A stretch of DNA of 9,543 nt from JBDRGD01 sp043818095 (GCA_043818095.1 JBDRGD010000131.1:1-9543); one strand, 5' to 3'; shown: positions 1 to 6,075, numbered from the stretch's first letter. Program-made: numbers and translations. Notes: generated from the letters alone by a model not told the origin.

Positions 1-339
1 CCCCAGCTTTCCGGCAATCCAGGCGTAGCTCCGGGTCTCCCCGTAAGGAATCTCCCGGGCGGCCCGCCAGACCCGGCGCTGGAATTCCGTGGCTGCCTCC
101 AGGTCCAGCGCGTCGGGGAAAGCCACGGGGACACCCCGGAAGTACTGCTGGATTCGCTCGCGGAGACCGTCAAAGCGCGCGGTGTCCTCCCGGGCGTTCC
201 CGCCCCTGGCCGTCAACTCCTCACGCGCGGCGTCCGCTGATTCACGGGGCAGGGTCAGGCAGCGCAGCCCCGCCGGGGAAGCCAGCACGCCTACCCAGCC
301 TGCGGGGGTCTCCAGGACCGCATAGCTCAATTCCGGCAT
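1..339 (-). CDS. ogt: Methylated-DNA--protein-cysteine methyltransferase, N-terminal part (gene runs off the left edge)
   Basis: Direct translation of the minus strand from ATG at 339 stays open for 113 codons to base 1, so the 3' end is missing. Residues 1-75 resemble the variable N-terminal domain of Ogt/MGMT proteins. From about residue 84 the DNA-binding domain is clear: FQRRVW (86-91) followed by IPYGETRSY (97-105) and WIAGKLG at the edge. The family transfers alkyl groups from O6-alkylguanine (and O4-alkylthymine) to its own active-site Cys in a PCHR motif. That motif would lie beyond the window, so activity cannot be judged. The gene begins 23 bases after the hpf stop, in the same direction, and is probably the last or a late gene of the zinc-ribbon/comF/hpf operon. 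The ribosome binding site is weak (GGGCAGGGC upstream). It could equally be named mgt or ada-C-like; family assignment is firm, the symbol less so. Confidence 0.88.
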   Translation of the reverse strand, partial: MPELSYAVLETPAGWVGVLASPAGLRCLTLPRESADAAREELTARGGNAREDTARFDGLRERIQQYFRGVPVAFPDALDLEAATEFQRRVWRAAREIPYGETRSYAWIAGKLG

Positions 340-362
340 CGTTAAAGCCCTGCCCGCATGAT

Positions 363-908
363 TTAACCCGGCACCGGCTCAATCATGCCGTAGTCGCCGT
401 CCTTTCGCCGGTAAATCAGCTTCACTTCTTCGGTTTCACCATCGAAAAAGATGAAGAAATCGTGTCCCAGCGCCTCCATCTGCTCGACGGCTTCGGCGGG
501 GGTCATCGGCTTTACCGCGAAGCGTTTCACCTTGACCACGCGGCGGGACGCTGCCGGGGCGGGCGGCGCTGCCGGAAGAGGTTCATTTTTAGCGGGAGAC
601 GCGTTCCTCGTTTTGGAGCGTTTCCCCTTGTAATGCTCTATCTGGCTGGTAAAGCTTGCCGCCAGGCGATCCACGGACCCGAGGAGGTCTTCACCACGCT
701 CCTCGCCGTGAAAGACCACCCCCTTTGCCGAGATGGTTCCCCGCACCAGGTAGTGCTCCTGGACGGATTTCGTGCTTTCCTCGGAAAACTCCACCCGGGC
801 TTCCCGGGCATTGGGGAGATAGCGGGTCAGCTTGCCGATTTTCCGCTCCACCCAGCGGCGCAGCTCCGCGGTTATCTCCAGATTGGTGCCGGTAATGTGT
901 AAGTCCAT
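363..908 (-). CDS. hpf: Ribosome hibernation promoting factor, long form (HPF)
   Basis: This 181-residue protein has the two-domain layout of long HPF. The N-terminal S30AE/YfiA-like domain (about 1-100) begins with the typical MDLHITGTNLEIT and contains a K-rich helix end. A low-complexity linker rich in Ala and Pro (about 103-123) follows. The C-terminal dimerisation domain (about 124-181) has the hallmark VKVKRFAVKPMTPAEAVEQM and GHDFFIFFD. The known role is dimerising 70S ribosomes into inactive 100S particles in stationary phase or stress. A TTG three bases upstream (911) is in frame, but ATG at 908 matches the family N-terminus and lies 8 bases from the GAGGAG at 917-922. The gene starts 18 bases after the comF stop; comF-hpf adjacency is common in Gram-positive bacteria. 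Nothing is missing or odd. Confidence 0.95.
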   Translation of the reverse strand: MDLHITGTNLEITAELRRWVERKIGKLTRYLPNAREARVEFSEESTKSVQEHYLVRGTISAKGVVFHGEERGEDLLGSVDRLAASFTSQIEHYKGKRSKTRNASPAKNEPLPAAPPAPAASRRVVKVKRFAVKPMTPAEAVEQMEALGHDFFIFFDGETEEVKLIYRRKDGDYGMIEPVPG

Positions 909-926
909 CAAGCTTTCTCCTCTACC

Positions 927-1628
927 TTAGATCTCGCGGGCGATGACCAGTCCCCGGACGCTGGCGGCGCCGGCCTCCTTCAGGACAGCGGCGGCGGCGT
1001 TCAGGGTCGCCCCGGAAGTAGCCACGTCATCGATGAGCATGACCTGATGGGCCCTGACCGCGGTGCCGCGGCAGACAAAGACCCGGCTCACATTCTCTTT
1101 CCTTTCCGTAACGCTGGCGGTCCGCGCCTGGGGCAGGCTGTAGCGCTCCCGGAAAAGGCACCCTGTGTTTACCGGAAGACCGGCGGCCTTGCCCAGGACC
1201 TCCGCCAGCAGCTCCGCCTGGTTATAGCCCCTTTCCTTCAGGCGCTTCGGGTGCAGCGGTACCGGCACCAGCAGATCAGCGGACAGGGGACAGGTCCGAT
1301 AGTACTCCGCCAGCAGCTCTCCCAGGGGTTCCGCCAGGGCTTTCAGGTTCTCGTACTTGAACTGGTGGATGGCCCGGCGCAGAACCCCATCGAAAACATA
1401 GGGAGCGCGGACGCCGTCGATGGCCGGGGGCAGGCCGGCGCAGGCGGGACAGAGCCCCCCGCTGGACCGGGGGCGGCCGCACCGGGGACAAAAGGGCGGC
1501 TCCAGCGCGGTGAGGGAGCTCCGGCAGGACGGGCAGAGGAAACTGCCCTCCCGACCACACCCGAGGCACCAGCGTGGGAAAAGCAAGTCCAGTGCTATCC
1601 CCTTCAGTTTTGCCAGCTGAGGAAGCAC
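927..1628 (-). CDS. comF: ComF family protein (double zinc ribbon and phosphoribosyltransferase domain)
   Basis: The 233-residue product starts at GTG 1628, with GGAG (1635-1638) six bases upstream. The first 65 residues carry four Cys pairs (C21/C24, C32/C35, C47/C50, C60/C63), the amount expected for two zinc sites. From about residue 75 follows a type I phosphoribosyltransferase fold: LVPVPLHPKRLKERGYNQAE (119-138) and the PRPP-binding loop MLIDDVATSGATL (197-209). ComF is needed for DNA uptake in naturally competent Bacillus and Haemophilus, where it is thought to help bring single strands across the inner membrane. In organisms with no other competence genes its role is unknown, and none are in this window. 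It lies 37 bases downstream of the zinc-ribbon gene and 18 bases upstream of hpf, so cotranscription is likely. Confidence 0.93.
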   Translation of the reverse strand: MLPQLAKLKGIALDLLFPRWCLGCGREGSFLCPSCRSSLTALEPPFCPRCGRPRSSGGLCPACAGLPPAIDGVRAPYVFDGVLRRAIHQFKYENLKALAEPLGELLAEYYRTCPLSADLLVPVPLHPKRLKERGYNQAELLAEVLGKAAGLPVNTGCLFRERYSLPQARTASVTERKENVSRVFVCRGTAVRAHQVMLIDDVATSGATLNAAAAVLKEAGAASVRGLVIAREI

Positions 1629-1665
1629 GCTTATCTCCGTTGTCCGGGTTCAGGGTCGGGACAGA

Positions 1666-1881
1666 TTAGCGGGCGCGCGAGGAGTTGTGGAAAGCCCCGC
1701 TCATTATCGGTTCGTTCAAATAGACATCACCGTTCCTGATTTTCAGGTTAAAACCACAGTCAGGATTGGTGCAGACCCACGCCTTATACCGAATCGCCGC
1801 GCCCTGGCTGCCGAAGTCAGAGAGCGGGACCAAAACACCAGAATCGCACTTCTGGCATTTGGGGAAAGATGTTTCTTCCAT
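1666..1881 (-). CDS. Small zinc-ribbon protein of unknown function
   Basis: I do not recognise this 71-residue protein as a named family. Two Cys pairs, C9-x2-C12 and C37-x4-C42 (CTNPDC), lie about 25 residues apart, as in a one-zinc ribbon. Between them is VPLSDFGSQGAAIRYKAWVC, which looks like beta-hairpin strands; the last ten residues look disordered. The start is well supported: ATG at 1881 sits behind GGGAGGAGG (1889-1897), and a good promoter lies at 1932-1960. It is the first gene of the minus-strand run leading to comF, hpf and ogt. A nucleic-acid or protein-binding role is possible but only inferred from the ribbon pattern. Confidence 0.72.
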   Translation of the reverse strand: MEETSFPKCQKCDSGVLVPLSDFGSQGAAIRYKAWVCTNPDCGFNLKIRNGDVYLNEPIMSGAFHNSSRAR

Positions 1882-1931
1882 GGATGTCCTCCTCCCAACC
1901 GTAAAGTTTGACGGATACCTAAAACCGCATT

Positions 1932-1960
1932 AGTATACACCAAATCAGCGTGCTTGACAA
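1932..1960 (-). promoter_or_regulatory. Sigma70-type promoter for the zinc-ribbon/comF/hpf/ogt run
   Basis: On the minus strand a -35 box TTGTCA (1960-1955) and a -10 box TATACT (1937-1932) are separated by exactly 17 bases, each matching consensus at five of six positions. Transcription should begin near 1925, giving a leader of about 44 bases before the ATG at 1881. Orientation, spacing and position all fit the minus-strand gene run. Confidence 0.72.
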
Positions 1961-1983
1961 GGGTAACCCCGACAGGTTTTATG
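1954..1983 (+). promoter_or_regulatory. Possible divergent plus-strand promoter overlapping the minus-strand -35 box
   Basis: A perfect TTGACA (1954-1959) lies on the plus strand, overlapping the minus-strand -35 box. The matching -10 region is poor: TTTATG at 1978-1983 after 18 bases. If used, it would transcribe through the inverted repeat at 1997-2073 before reaching cysE, giving a leader of about 170 bases. The weak -10 makes this tentative. Confidence 0.3.
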
Positions 1984-1996
1984 TTCGTTTGTTTAA

Positions 1997-2073
1997 TGTC
2001 ATTGCGAGCGGAGCGAAGCAATCTCTCACACATGAAATGAGATTGCTTCGTCGCTACGCTCCTCGCAATGACA
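1997..2073. repeat. Imperfect inverted repeat, REP/MITE-like hairpin element
   Basis: Two arms pair perfectly over an outer 12 bases (TGTCATTGCGAG at 1997-2008 with CTCGCAATGACA at 2062-2073) and an inner 11 bases (GAAGCAATCTC at 2015-2025 with GAGATTGCTTC at 2039-2049). The stretches between differ in length (6 against 12 bases), and the loop is 13 bases. The core CATTGCGAG...GAAGCAATCT is, from general knowledge, the type of palindrome scattered in many copies between genes of diverse bacteria. Five T residues follow on the plus strand (2075-2079), so an RNA copy could resemble a terminator, but no plus-strand gene ends before it. No target-site duplication was evident by eye. Confidence 0.75.
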
Positions 2074-2132
2074 ATTTTTCAACCGGATGTGAGTACACCG
2101 ATTCTCTAGGCAATCCGCGGGAGATATGTTAA

Positions 2133-2144
2133 AGTAATATTACT
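2133..2144. promoter_or_regulatory. 12-base perfect palindrome upstream of cysE (possible operator or -10 region)
   Basis: AGTAATATTACT is a perfect dyad located 20 bases before the cysE start codon. It contains TAATAT (2135-2140), which resembles a -10 box, though no convincing -35 lies 16-18 bases upstream. Placement suits a repressor site or a promoter core for the cysE run. AT-rich dyads also arise by chance, so confidence is low. Confidence 0.3.
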
Positions 2145-2163
2145 GGTAGGTATAAGCGAAAGC

Positions 2164-2868
2164 ATGTTCGGGAGAATCCGGGAAGACATCCGCACGGTAT
2201 TTACCAAGGACCCGGCGGCGAAGGGCCTGCTGGAAGTCCTGCTGTGCTACCCGGGGCTGCACGCGCTCTGGGGGCACCGGCTGGCGCATTTCTGCTGGCA
2301 TCACCGCCTGAGACTGCCGGCCCGCCTTATCTCCCACCTGAACCGCTTCTTCACCGCCATTGAAATCCATCCCGGTGCCACCATCGGCCGGCGCTTCTTC
2401 ATCGACCACGGCTCCGGGGTGGTCATCGGCGAGACGGCGGAAATCGGCGATGACGTCCTGCTCTACCAGGGGGTAGTGCTGGGCGGCACCACGCTGGAAA
2501 AGAAGAAACGCCATCCCACCGTGGGCAACAACGTCGAGATAGCCGCCGGTGCCATCGCGCTCGGGCCCATCACCATCGGCGACGGCGCGCGCATCGGCTC
2601 CGGCTCCGTCGTCATCCGCTCCGTACCGCCGGGCGCTACCGTGGTCGGCGTGCCGGGCCGCGTGGTTACGCGCTTCCATCAGACCATCATGGACCTGGAG
2701 CACGGGAAGCTGCCCGACCCCGTTACCCAGGCGCTGAGCGCCGTCCTGCAGGAACAGCACCGCCTGGAAGAACGGGCGGCGAGGCTGGAACAAATGGGTA
2801 CACAGGCGTCGGGACCGCCTTCCGGAGAAACCACCGGAAAAGCCAGCACGGCGGCTCCCCGGGTATAA
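2164..2868 (+). CDS. cysE: Serine O-acetyltransferase (short, Bacillus-type)
   Basis: CysE makes O-acetylserine from L-serine and acetyl-CoA, the committed step of cysteine synthesis in the cytoplasm. The 234-residue protein opens with the family N-terminus MFGRIREDIRTVFTKDPAAKG and lacks the long helical N-terminal domain of the E. coli enzyme. The left-handed beta-helix of hexapeptide repeats covers about residues 65-165. Catalytic His is H82 in FIDHGSG; E67 in AIEIHPG stands where E. coli has the partner Asp, as is usual in the short class; H117 in KRHP is the likely serine contact. The tail (about 170-210) is helical and charged, possibly coiled coil, followed by a disordered end. No strong ribosome binding site precedes the ATG, but no other in-frame start fits. 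It heads the plus-strand block; no cysK is present in the window. Confidence 0.94.
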   Translation: MFGRIREDIRTVFTKDPAAKGLLEVLLCYPGLHALWGHRLAHFCWHHRLRLPARLISHLNRFFTAIEIHPGATIGRRFFIDHGSGVVIGETAEIGDDVLLYQGVVLGGTTLEKKKRHPTVGNNVEIAAGAIALGPITIGDGARIGSGSVVIRSVPPGATVVGVPGRVVTRFHQTIMDLEHGKLPDPVTQALSAVLQEQHRLEERAARLEQMGTQASGPPSGETTGKASTAAPRV

Positions 2869-2910
2869 ACCGAGAAGATAACGATTCCCAAAAAAACGGA
2901 GGCAGGAGAG

Positions 2911-3141
2911 ATGGCAGGACGGGAAAAACGCCGGGTCATGTTCACCTACCCCCCGGAGCTCATCAGGGAACCGATTATCCATAACCTGAGCCAGCAGTTC
3001 AACGTTATCACCAACATTCACGCGGCGGATGTCACCGAGGACCGGGGCTGGGTGACTCTGGACCTGGAAGGCACGGCGGCGGACATCGAGGAAGGGCTGG
3101 CCTGGGTCACCAGCCGTGGTATGCGGGTGGAACCCGCCTGA
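2911..3141 (+). CDS. Stand-alone NIL-domain protein
   Basis: This 76-residue protein is almost entirely one NIL domain: VMFTYPPELIREPIIHNLSQQFNVITNIHAADVT (in part residues 9-42), then a beta strand GWVTLDLEG and helix AADIEEGLAWVTSRGMRVEP. NIL domains have a ferredoxin-like fold and are best known as the regulatory C-terminus of the methionine ABC-transporter ATPase MetN, where they bind methionine. They also occur fused to ferredoxins in methanogen homocysteine synthesis. There is no ATPase or Fe-S motif here, so it is neither. CGGAGG (2897-2902) and AGGAGAG (2904-2910) precede the ATG. It lies 42 bases behind cysE, so a role in sensing or handling a sulfur amino acid is a reasonable inference. 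Confidence 0.82.
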   Translation: MAGREKRRVMFTYPPELIREPIIHNLSQQFNVITNIHAADVTEDRGWVTLDLEGTAADIEEGLAWVTSRGMRVEPA

Positions 3142-3152
3142 GAACAGCGAAA

Positions 3153-3743
3153 ATGAATAAAAATACCGCGAAACAAATCGTCATGGGAGACCTGGTGGCG
3201 GCTTTACACCGCCTGGAGGCCAGCGCCGACTTCGCCCGGCTCATGCCGGAGGTGCGGGTAAACCTCGTCTACGCCACCCCGGACGCGAAATCGCCCCGTG
3301 AGGTGGCGGCGGTGGACGGCCGGATAACCGTCGTCAACGGGCGGCCGCGGGCGGCGGGACTGCCCCGCTGGGGCGCCTCCGACCACATGGCGCGGCTGGT
3401 CCTGGAGATGCGACAGTATGACGCCACCATCAATGCCGGTATCAACTTCCGCTACGACGCGCCCCTCGAAAAAGTAGTCCGCGAGTACGGAAAAGAAAAG
3501 GGACTCCTCACCGGCTGGATAGACCGCACCCACGAGCCCGAGGAGGTCGCCACGCAGGACGGCGCCTCGATACCCTGGAAGGTAAAGCAGCTGGTGGCCA
3601 GTTCCGGCGGCGTGCCGCGGCTGTTTTACGAGGGGGACGGCTGGGGGAAAGAGCCGCTCTACTTCGCGGTGGGGGCGGACCCCGCTACCGTCGTGGGGAT
3701 TGCCCTGGACATCGCCCGGCGCTACCGGGAAAAGACCGCGTGA
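3153..3743 (+). CDS. ThiN-domain protein (thiamine-phosphate synthase-like), stand-alone
   Basis: The 196-residue product matches the ThiN domain over most of its length: NLVYATPDAKSPREVAAVDG (37-56), then RITVVNGRPRAAGLPRWGAS (57-76), DHMARLVLEM, NAGINFRYD (94-102), the acidic stretch DRTHEPEEV, IPWKVKQLV and the C-terminal GWGKEPLYFAVG (163-174). In archaea ThiN, usually fused to ThiD, joins HMP-PP and thiazole phosphate into thiamine phosphate in place of ThiE. In other archaeal proteins it is the ligand-binding part of the ThiR repressor. Here neither ThiD nor a helix-turn-helix is attached. R72, H78, N98 and R100 lie in the best conserved blocks. The ATG at 3153 has little ribosome binding site; ATG at 3183 (codon 11) is possible. 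It follows the NIL gene by 11 bases. Enzyme or sensor cannot be settled from sequence alone. Confidence 0.8.
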   Translation: MNKNTAKQIVMGDLVAALHRLEASADFARLMPEVRVNLVYATPDAKSPREVAAVDGRITVVNGRPRAAGLPRWGASDHMARLVLEMRQYDATINAGINFRYDAPLEKVVREYGKEKGLLTGWIDRTHEPEEVATQDGASIPWKVKQLVASSGGVPRLFYEGDGWGKEPLYFAVGADPATVVGIALDIARRYREKTA

Positions 3744-3763
3744 GACCCGGAAAAGGAGAAAGA

Positions 3764-3967
3764 ATGGAACCGGAAAACGGGTGCTGTTCCGATGCCAGCT
3801 GCGGCTGCCATCTGGATATTTTCACCACGGATGAGAAATGCCCCGAGTGCGGGGGACGCCTGCGCCTGGAGGGCCGGGCGCAGCAGATGAGCTTCCGCCT
3901 GGCCTGCGCGCAGTGCTCCTACCATGGTCCCCTGCTTTCTCAGGAAGAGCTGCACCGGGTGTTCTAA
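3764..3967 (+). CDS. Small cysteine-rich protein (putative metal-binding partner of the permease)
   Basis: I do not recognise a named family. The 67-residue protein has eight Cys: C7, C8, C13 and C15 in a cluster CCSDASCGCH near the N-terminus, then C26-x2-C29 (CPECGG) and C48-x2-C51 (CAQC), which look like a zinc ribbon. There is no signal peptide or membrane segment. ATG 3764 is preferred over an upstream in-frame GTG at 3740, because AAAAGGAGAAAG lies just before it and the GTG overlaps the preceding stop. The gene ends 15 bases before the permease start. The N-terminal thiol cluster beside a metal or metalloid-type permease suggests metal or arsenical binding; this is inference from context. 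Confidence 0.75.
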   Translation: MEPENGCCSDASCGCHLDIFTTDEKCPECGGRLRLEGRAQQMSFRLACAQCSYHGPLLSQEELHRVF

Positions 3968-3982
3968 GCCCGGAGACGTATC

Positions 3983-4993
3983 ATGATACTGGACACCATT
4001 ATCCAGTTTTTCCTCGTCCTGAAAGACTACCTGGTCGAAATCATTCCCTTTTTGGCGCTGGGCTTTTTCCTCAGCGGCATTATCAACGAGTTCGTCCCCG
4101 AGGACTTTGTGACGAAACACCTCGGTGGTGGGGGCCCGAAACCGCTGCTCTACGCCACCCTTGTCGGGACCGCGCTGCCCATCTGCTGCCTGGGCTCCCT
4201 GCCGGTAGCCATCAGCCTGCACCAGAAGGGCGCCCGCATGGGGCCGGTGCTGGCTTTCCTCATCGCCGCCCCGGCGACGTCGGTCTCCGCCCTGCTGGTG
4301 GCTTACGCCCTGCTCGGGGTCAAGTTCACCGTCTATATCTTTTTTGCCGTTATCGTCATGGCGCTCGCCGCCGGGCTCATCGGCAACCGGCTGCGGGTCA
4401 AGCCCCGGATGATTACTTCCTCCGACAGTCTCGCCACCGACCCCGTCTGCGGGTGCAACGTCTCCCGGGAAGGCTCTCTCCGCACGGAGCACCGGGGCAT
4501 CAGCTACTATTTCTGCGGCACCCACTGCCAGCAGGACTTCGCTCGCGACCCCGCCGCCTATACCACCGGGGCTCCCCGCACCTTCCGCCACCGTGCCAAG
4601 CACGTCCTCCGCTACGCCTTCGTGGACATGGTGAAAGAGATTGCCCCGGAGATTTCCATCAGCCTGGTGCTGGCGGCGCTCATCGTTGTGCTCACCCCGG
4701 TGGGCAACTTTATCGGCACCTATTTCCAGGGGGTCTACGGCTACCTTTTCAGCCTCGTCTTTGGCACTTTCATGGCTATCTGCGCCACCGCCAGCCTCCC
4801 ACTGGCGGAAGCCCTTATTTCCCAGGGGATGAACACCGGCGCGGTCATGACACTCATGCTGATTGGACCGATTACCAGCTTCGGCACCATCCTCATCATC
4901 CGCAAGGAGTTCGGCTGGCGGACACTCACCGTCTATTTCCTCGTCATCAGCATCTCGGCACTGGCGCTCGGCTACCTCTTTTCGCTAATATAG
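3983..4993 (+). CDS. Permease of the DUF318/ArsP family with an embedded YHS metal-binding domain
   Basis: This 336-residue membrane protein has two membrane halves, about residues 15-135 and 220-335, each with about four hydrophobic segments. The first half carries TALPICCLGSLPVAISL (64-80) and the second a related CATASLPLAEALISQGMNTG (267-286), as expected for the internally duplicated DUF318/ArsP_2 permeases. Members export trivalent organoarsenicals (ArsP) or Cu/Zn, or are uncharacterised. Between the halves (about 152-193) sits a complete YHS domain: DPVCGCNV (C156, C158), SYYFCGTHC (C178, C182) and DFARDPAAY. YHS domains bind soft metals and are found in metal-transporting ATPases. CGGAGA lies before the ATG. 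It follows the Cys-rich gene and precedes mnmA by 16 bases. The usual CSC thiol motif reads ICCLGS here, so the substrate is uncertain. Confidence 0.85.
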   Translation: MILDTIIQFFLVLKDYLVEIIPFLALGFFLSGIINEFVPEDFVTKHLGGGGPKPLLYATLVGTALPICCLGSLPVAISLHQKGARMGPVLAFLIAAPATSVSALLVAYALLGVKFTVYIFFAVIVMALAAGLIGNRLRVKPRMITSSDSLATDPVCGCNVSREGSLRTEHRGISYYFCGTHCQQDFARDPAAYTTGAPRTFRHRAKHVLRYAFVDMVKEIAPEISISLVLAALIVVLTPVGNFIGTYFQGVYGYLFSLVFGTFMAICATASLPLAEALISQGMNTGAVMTLMLIGPITSFGTILIIRKEFGWRTLTVYFLVISISALALGYLFSLI

Positions 4994-5009
4994 AACCAGG
5001 GGGTAGTTT

Positions 5010-6050
5010 GTGAAAGTAGCCGTGGCGATGAGCGGGGGGGTGGATTCCTCGATGGCGGCGGCGCTCCTCAAGGAGCGGGGTTACGACGTCTTCGGGATAA
5101 CCATGGAGTCCCTGCCTCAGGAAGACAGCGCCGCGCAGACCGCCCGGGCGGTAGCAGCACACCTGGGTATCCCCCACCACGTCCGTAAAATCCACGATTC
5201 TTTTGCCCGCGAGGTGCTCGACTATTTCTGCGCGGAATACCAGCGCGGGCGCACCCCCAACCACTGCACCCGCTGCAACCGCTATATCAAGTTCGGCGAC
5301 CTCCGGGCACAAGCCCGCGAACTGGGCGCCGAAGCCTTCGCCACGGGGCACCACGCCCGCATCACCCGCAACGAGGACACCGGGAGATACGAGCTCCGCA
5401 AGGGCCACGACCCGGCCAAGGACCAGTCCTACTTCCTTTACCTGCTGACCCAGGAGCAGCTGGGCGACTCCCTGTTCCCCATCGGTGATTCCCTCAAGAG
5501 CCGTCTCAAGGAGATGGCTCGGGAAATGGGGCTGCCCATCGCCGCGCGGGAAAGCCAGGAGGTCTGCTTCGTCCCGGGGAGCCGCTACGCGGAGTTCATC
5601 CGGGAACACGCACCGCAGGCCCTGACCCCCGGCGAGATACGGGACGAGCGGGGCAACGTCCTCGGGGAGCACCCCGGTATCCCCTATTTTACCGTCGGGC
5701 AGCGCAAGGGGCTGGGCATCGCCGCGCCGGAGCCGCTCTACGTGACCGCCATCGATGCCGCGACGAACACCGTCATCGTCGGCAGCAGGGAGCAGACCTA
5801 CGCCCGCGAGCTCACCGCGCGCGGGGTCAACTGGGTAGGCATCACCAATCCGGGCCACACTCTGGAGGTCGCCGCCCGGGTACGCTACCGCCAGCCGGTC
5901 GCCCCGGCGACGCTGGTCCCGCGGGGGGAAGATGAGATTTATGTCAAGTTTGCCGAGCCCCAGATGGCGATTACCCCCGGACAGGCAGTGGTATGCTATG
6001 ATAATGACAGGGTCCTCTGCGGCGGCACGATTGAATCGGTCGCTCGCTGA
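5010..6050 (+). CDS. mnmA: tRNA-specific 2-thiouridylase MnmA
   Basis: MnmA puts the 2-thio group on wobble uridine 34 of tRNA Lys, Glu and Gln, using ATP and relayed sulfur. The 346-residue protein has the N-terminal PP-loop AMSGGVDSS (6-14), GITMESL (29-35), the first Cys region TPNHCTRCNRYIKFG (82-96) with C86 and C89, GHHARI (113-118), KDQSYFLY (137-144) and the second catalytic Cys C186 in QEVCFVPG. The C-terminal tRNA-binding beta domains follow, with FTVGQRKGLGI. Length is normal. The start is GTG 5010 behind AGGGGGT (4998-5004). The CXXC plus downstream Cys pattern differs from the DXXC form of E. coli and may hold an Fe-S cluster. No cysteine desulfurase is adjacent. Confidence 0.96.
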   Translation: MKVAVAMSGGVDSSMAAALLKERGYDVFGITMESLPQEDSAAQTARAVAAHLGIPHHVRKIHDSFAREVLDYFCAEYQRGRTPNHCTRCNRYIKFGDLRAQARELGAEAFATGHHARITRNEDTGRYELRKGHDPAKDQSYFLYLLTQEQLGDSLFPIGDSLKSRLKEMAREMGLPIAARESQEVCFVPGSRYAEFIREHAPQALTPGEIRDERGNVLGEHPGIPYFTVGQRKGLGIAAPEPLYVTAIDAATNTVIVGSREQTYARELTARGVNWVGITNPGHTLEVAARVRYRQPVAPATLVPRGEDEIYVKFAEPQMAITPGQAVVCYDNDRVLCGGTIESVAR

Positions 6051-6075
6051 AGCTAAAATTAAGACGAGGTAATCC

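Noticed and set aside
89..325. 78-codon plus-strand open frame at the left edge
   Set aside because: It is antisense to the Ogt-like coding region, whose FQRRVW and IPYGETRSY motifs are clear.
2080..2163. T-box or sulfur-responsive riboswitch in the cysE leader
   Set aside because: No T-box core, no SAM riboswitch-like set of helices, and the leader after the repeat is short.
2140..3021. 293-codon minus-strand open frame opposite cysE
   Set aside because: cysE on the plus strand has full hexapeptide repeats and catalytic residues; the antisense translation is not protein-like.
3722..4603. 293-codon minus-strand open frame opposite the Cys-rich gene and permease
   Set aside because: Crosses two real plus-strand genes and has no family features.
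3838..5013. 391-codon plus-strand frame overlapping the permease
   Set aside because: Arg/Pro/His-rich translation in a shifted frame; the permease frame has proper membrane segments and a YHS domain.
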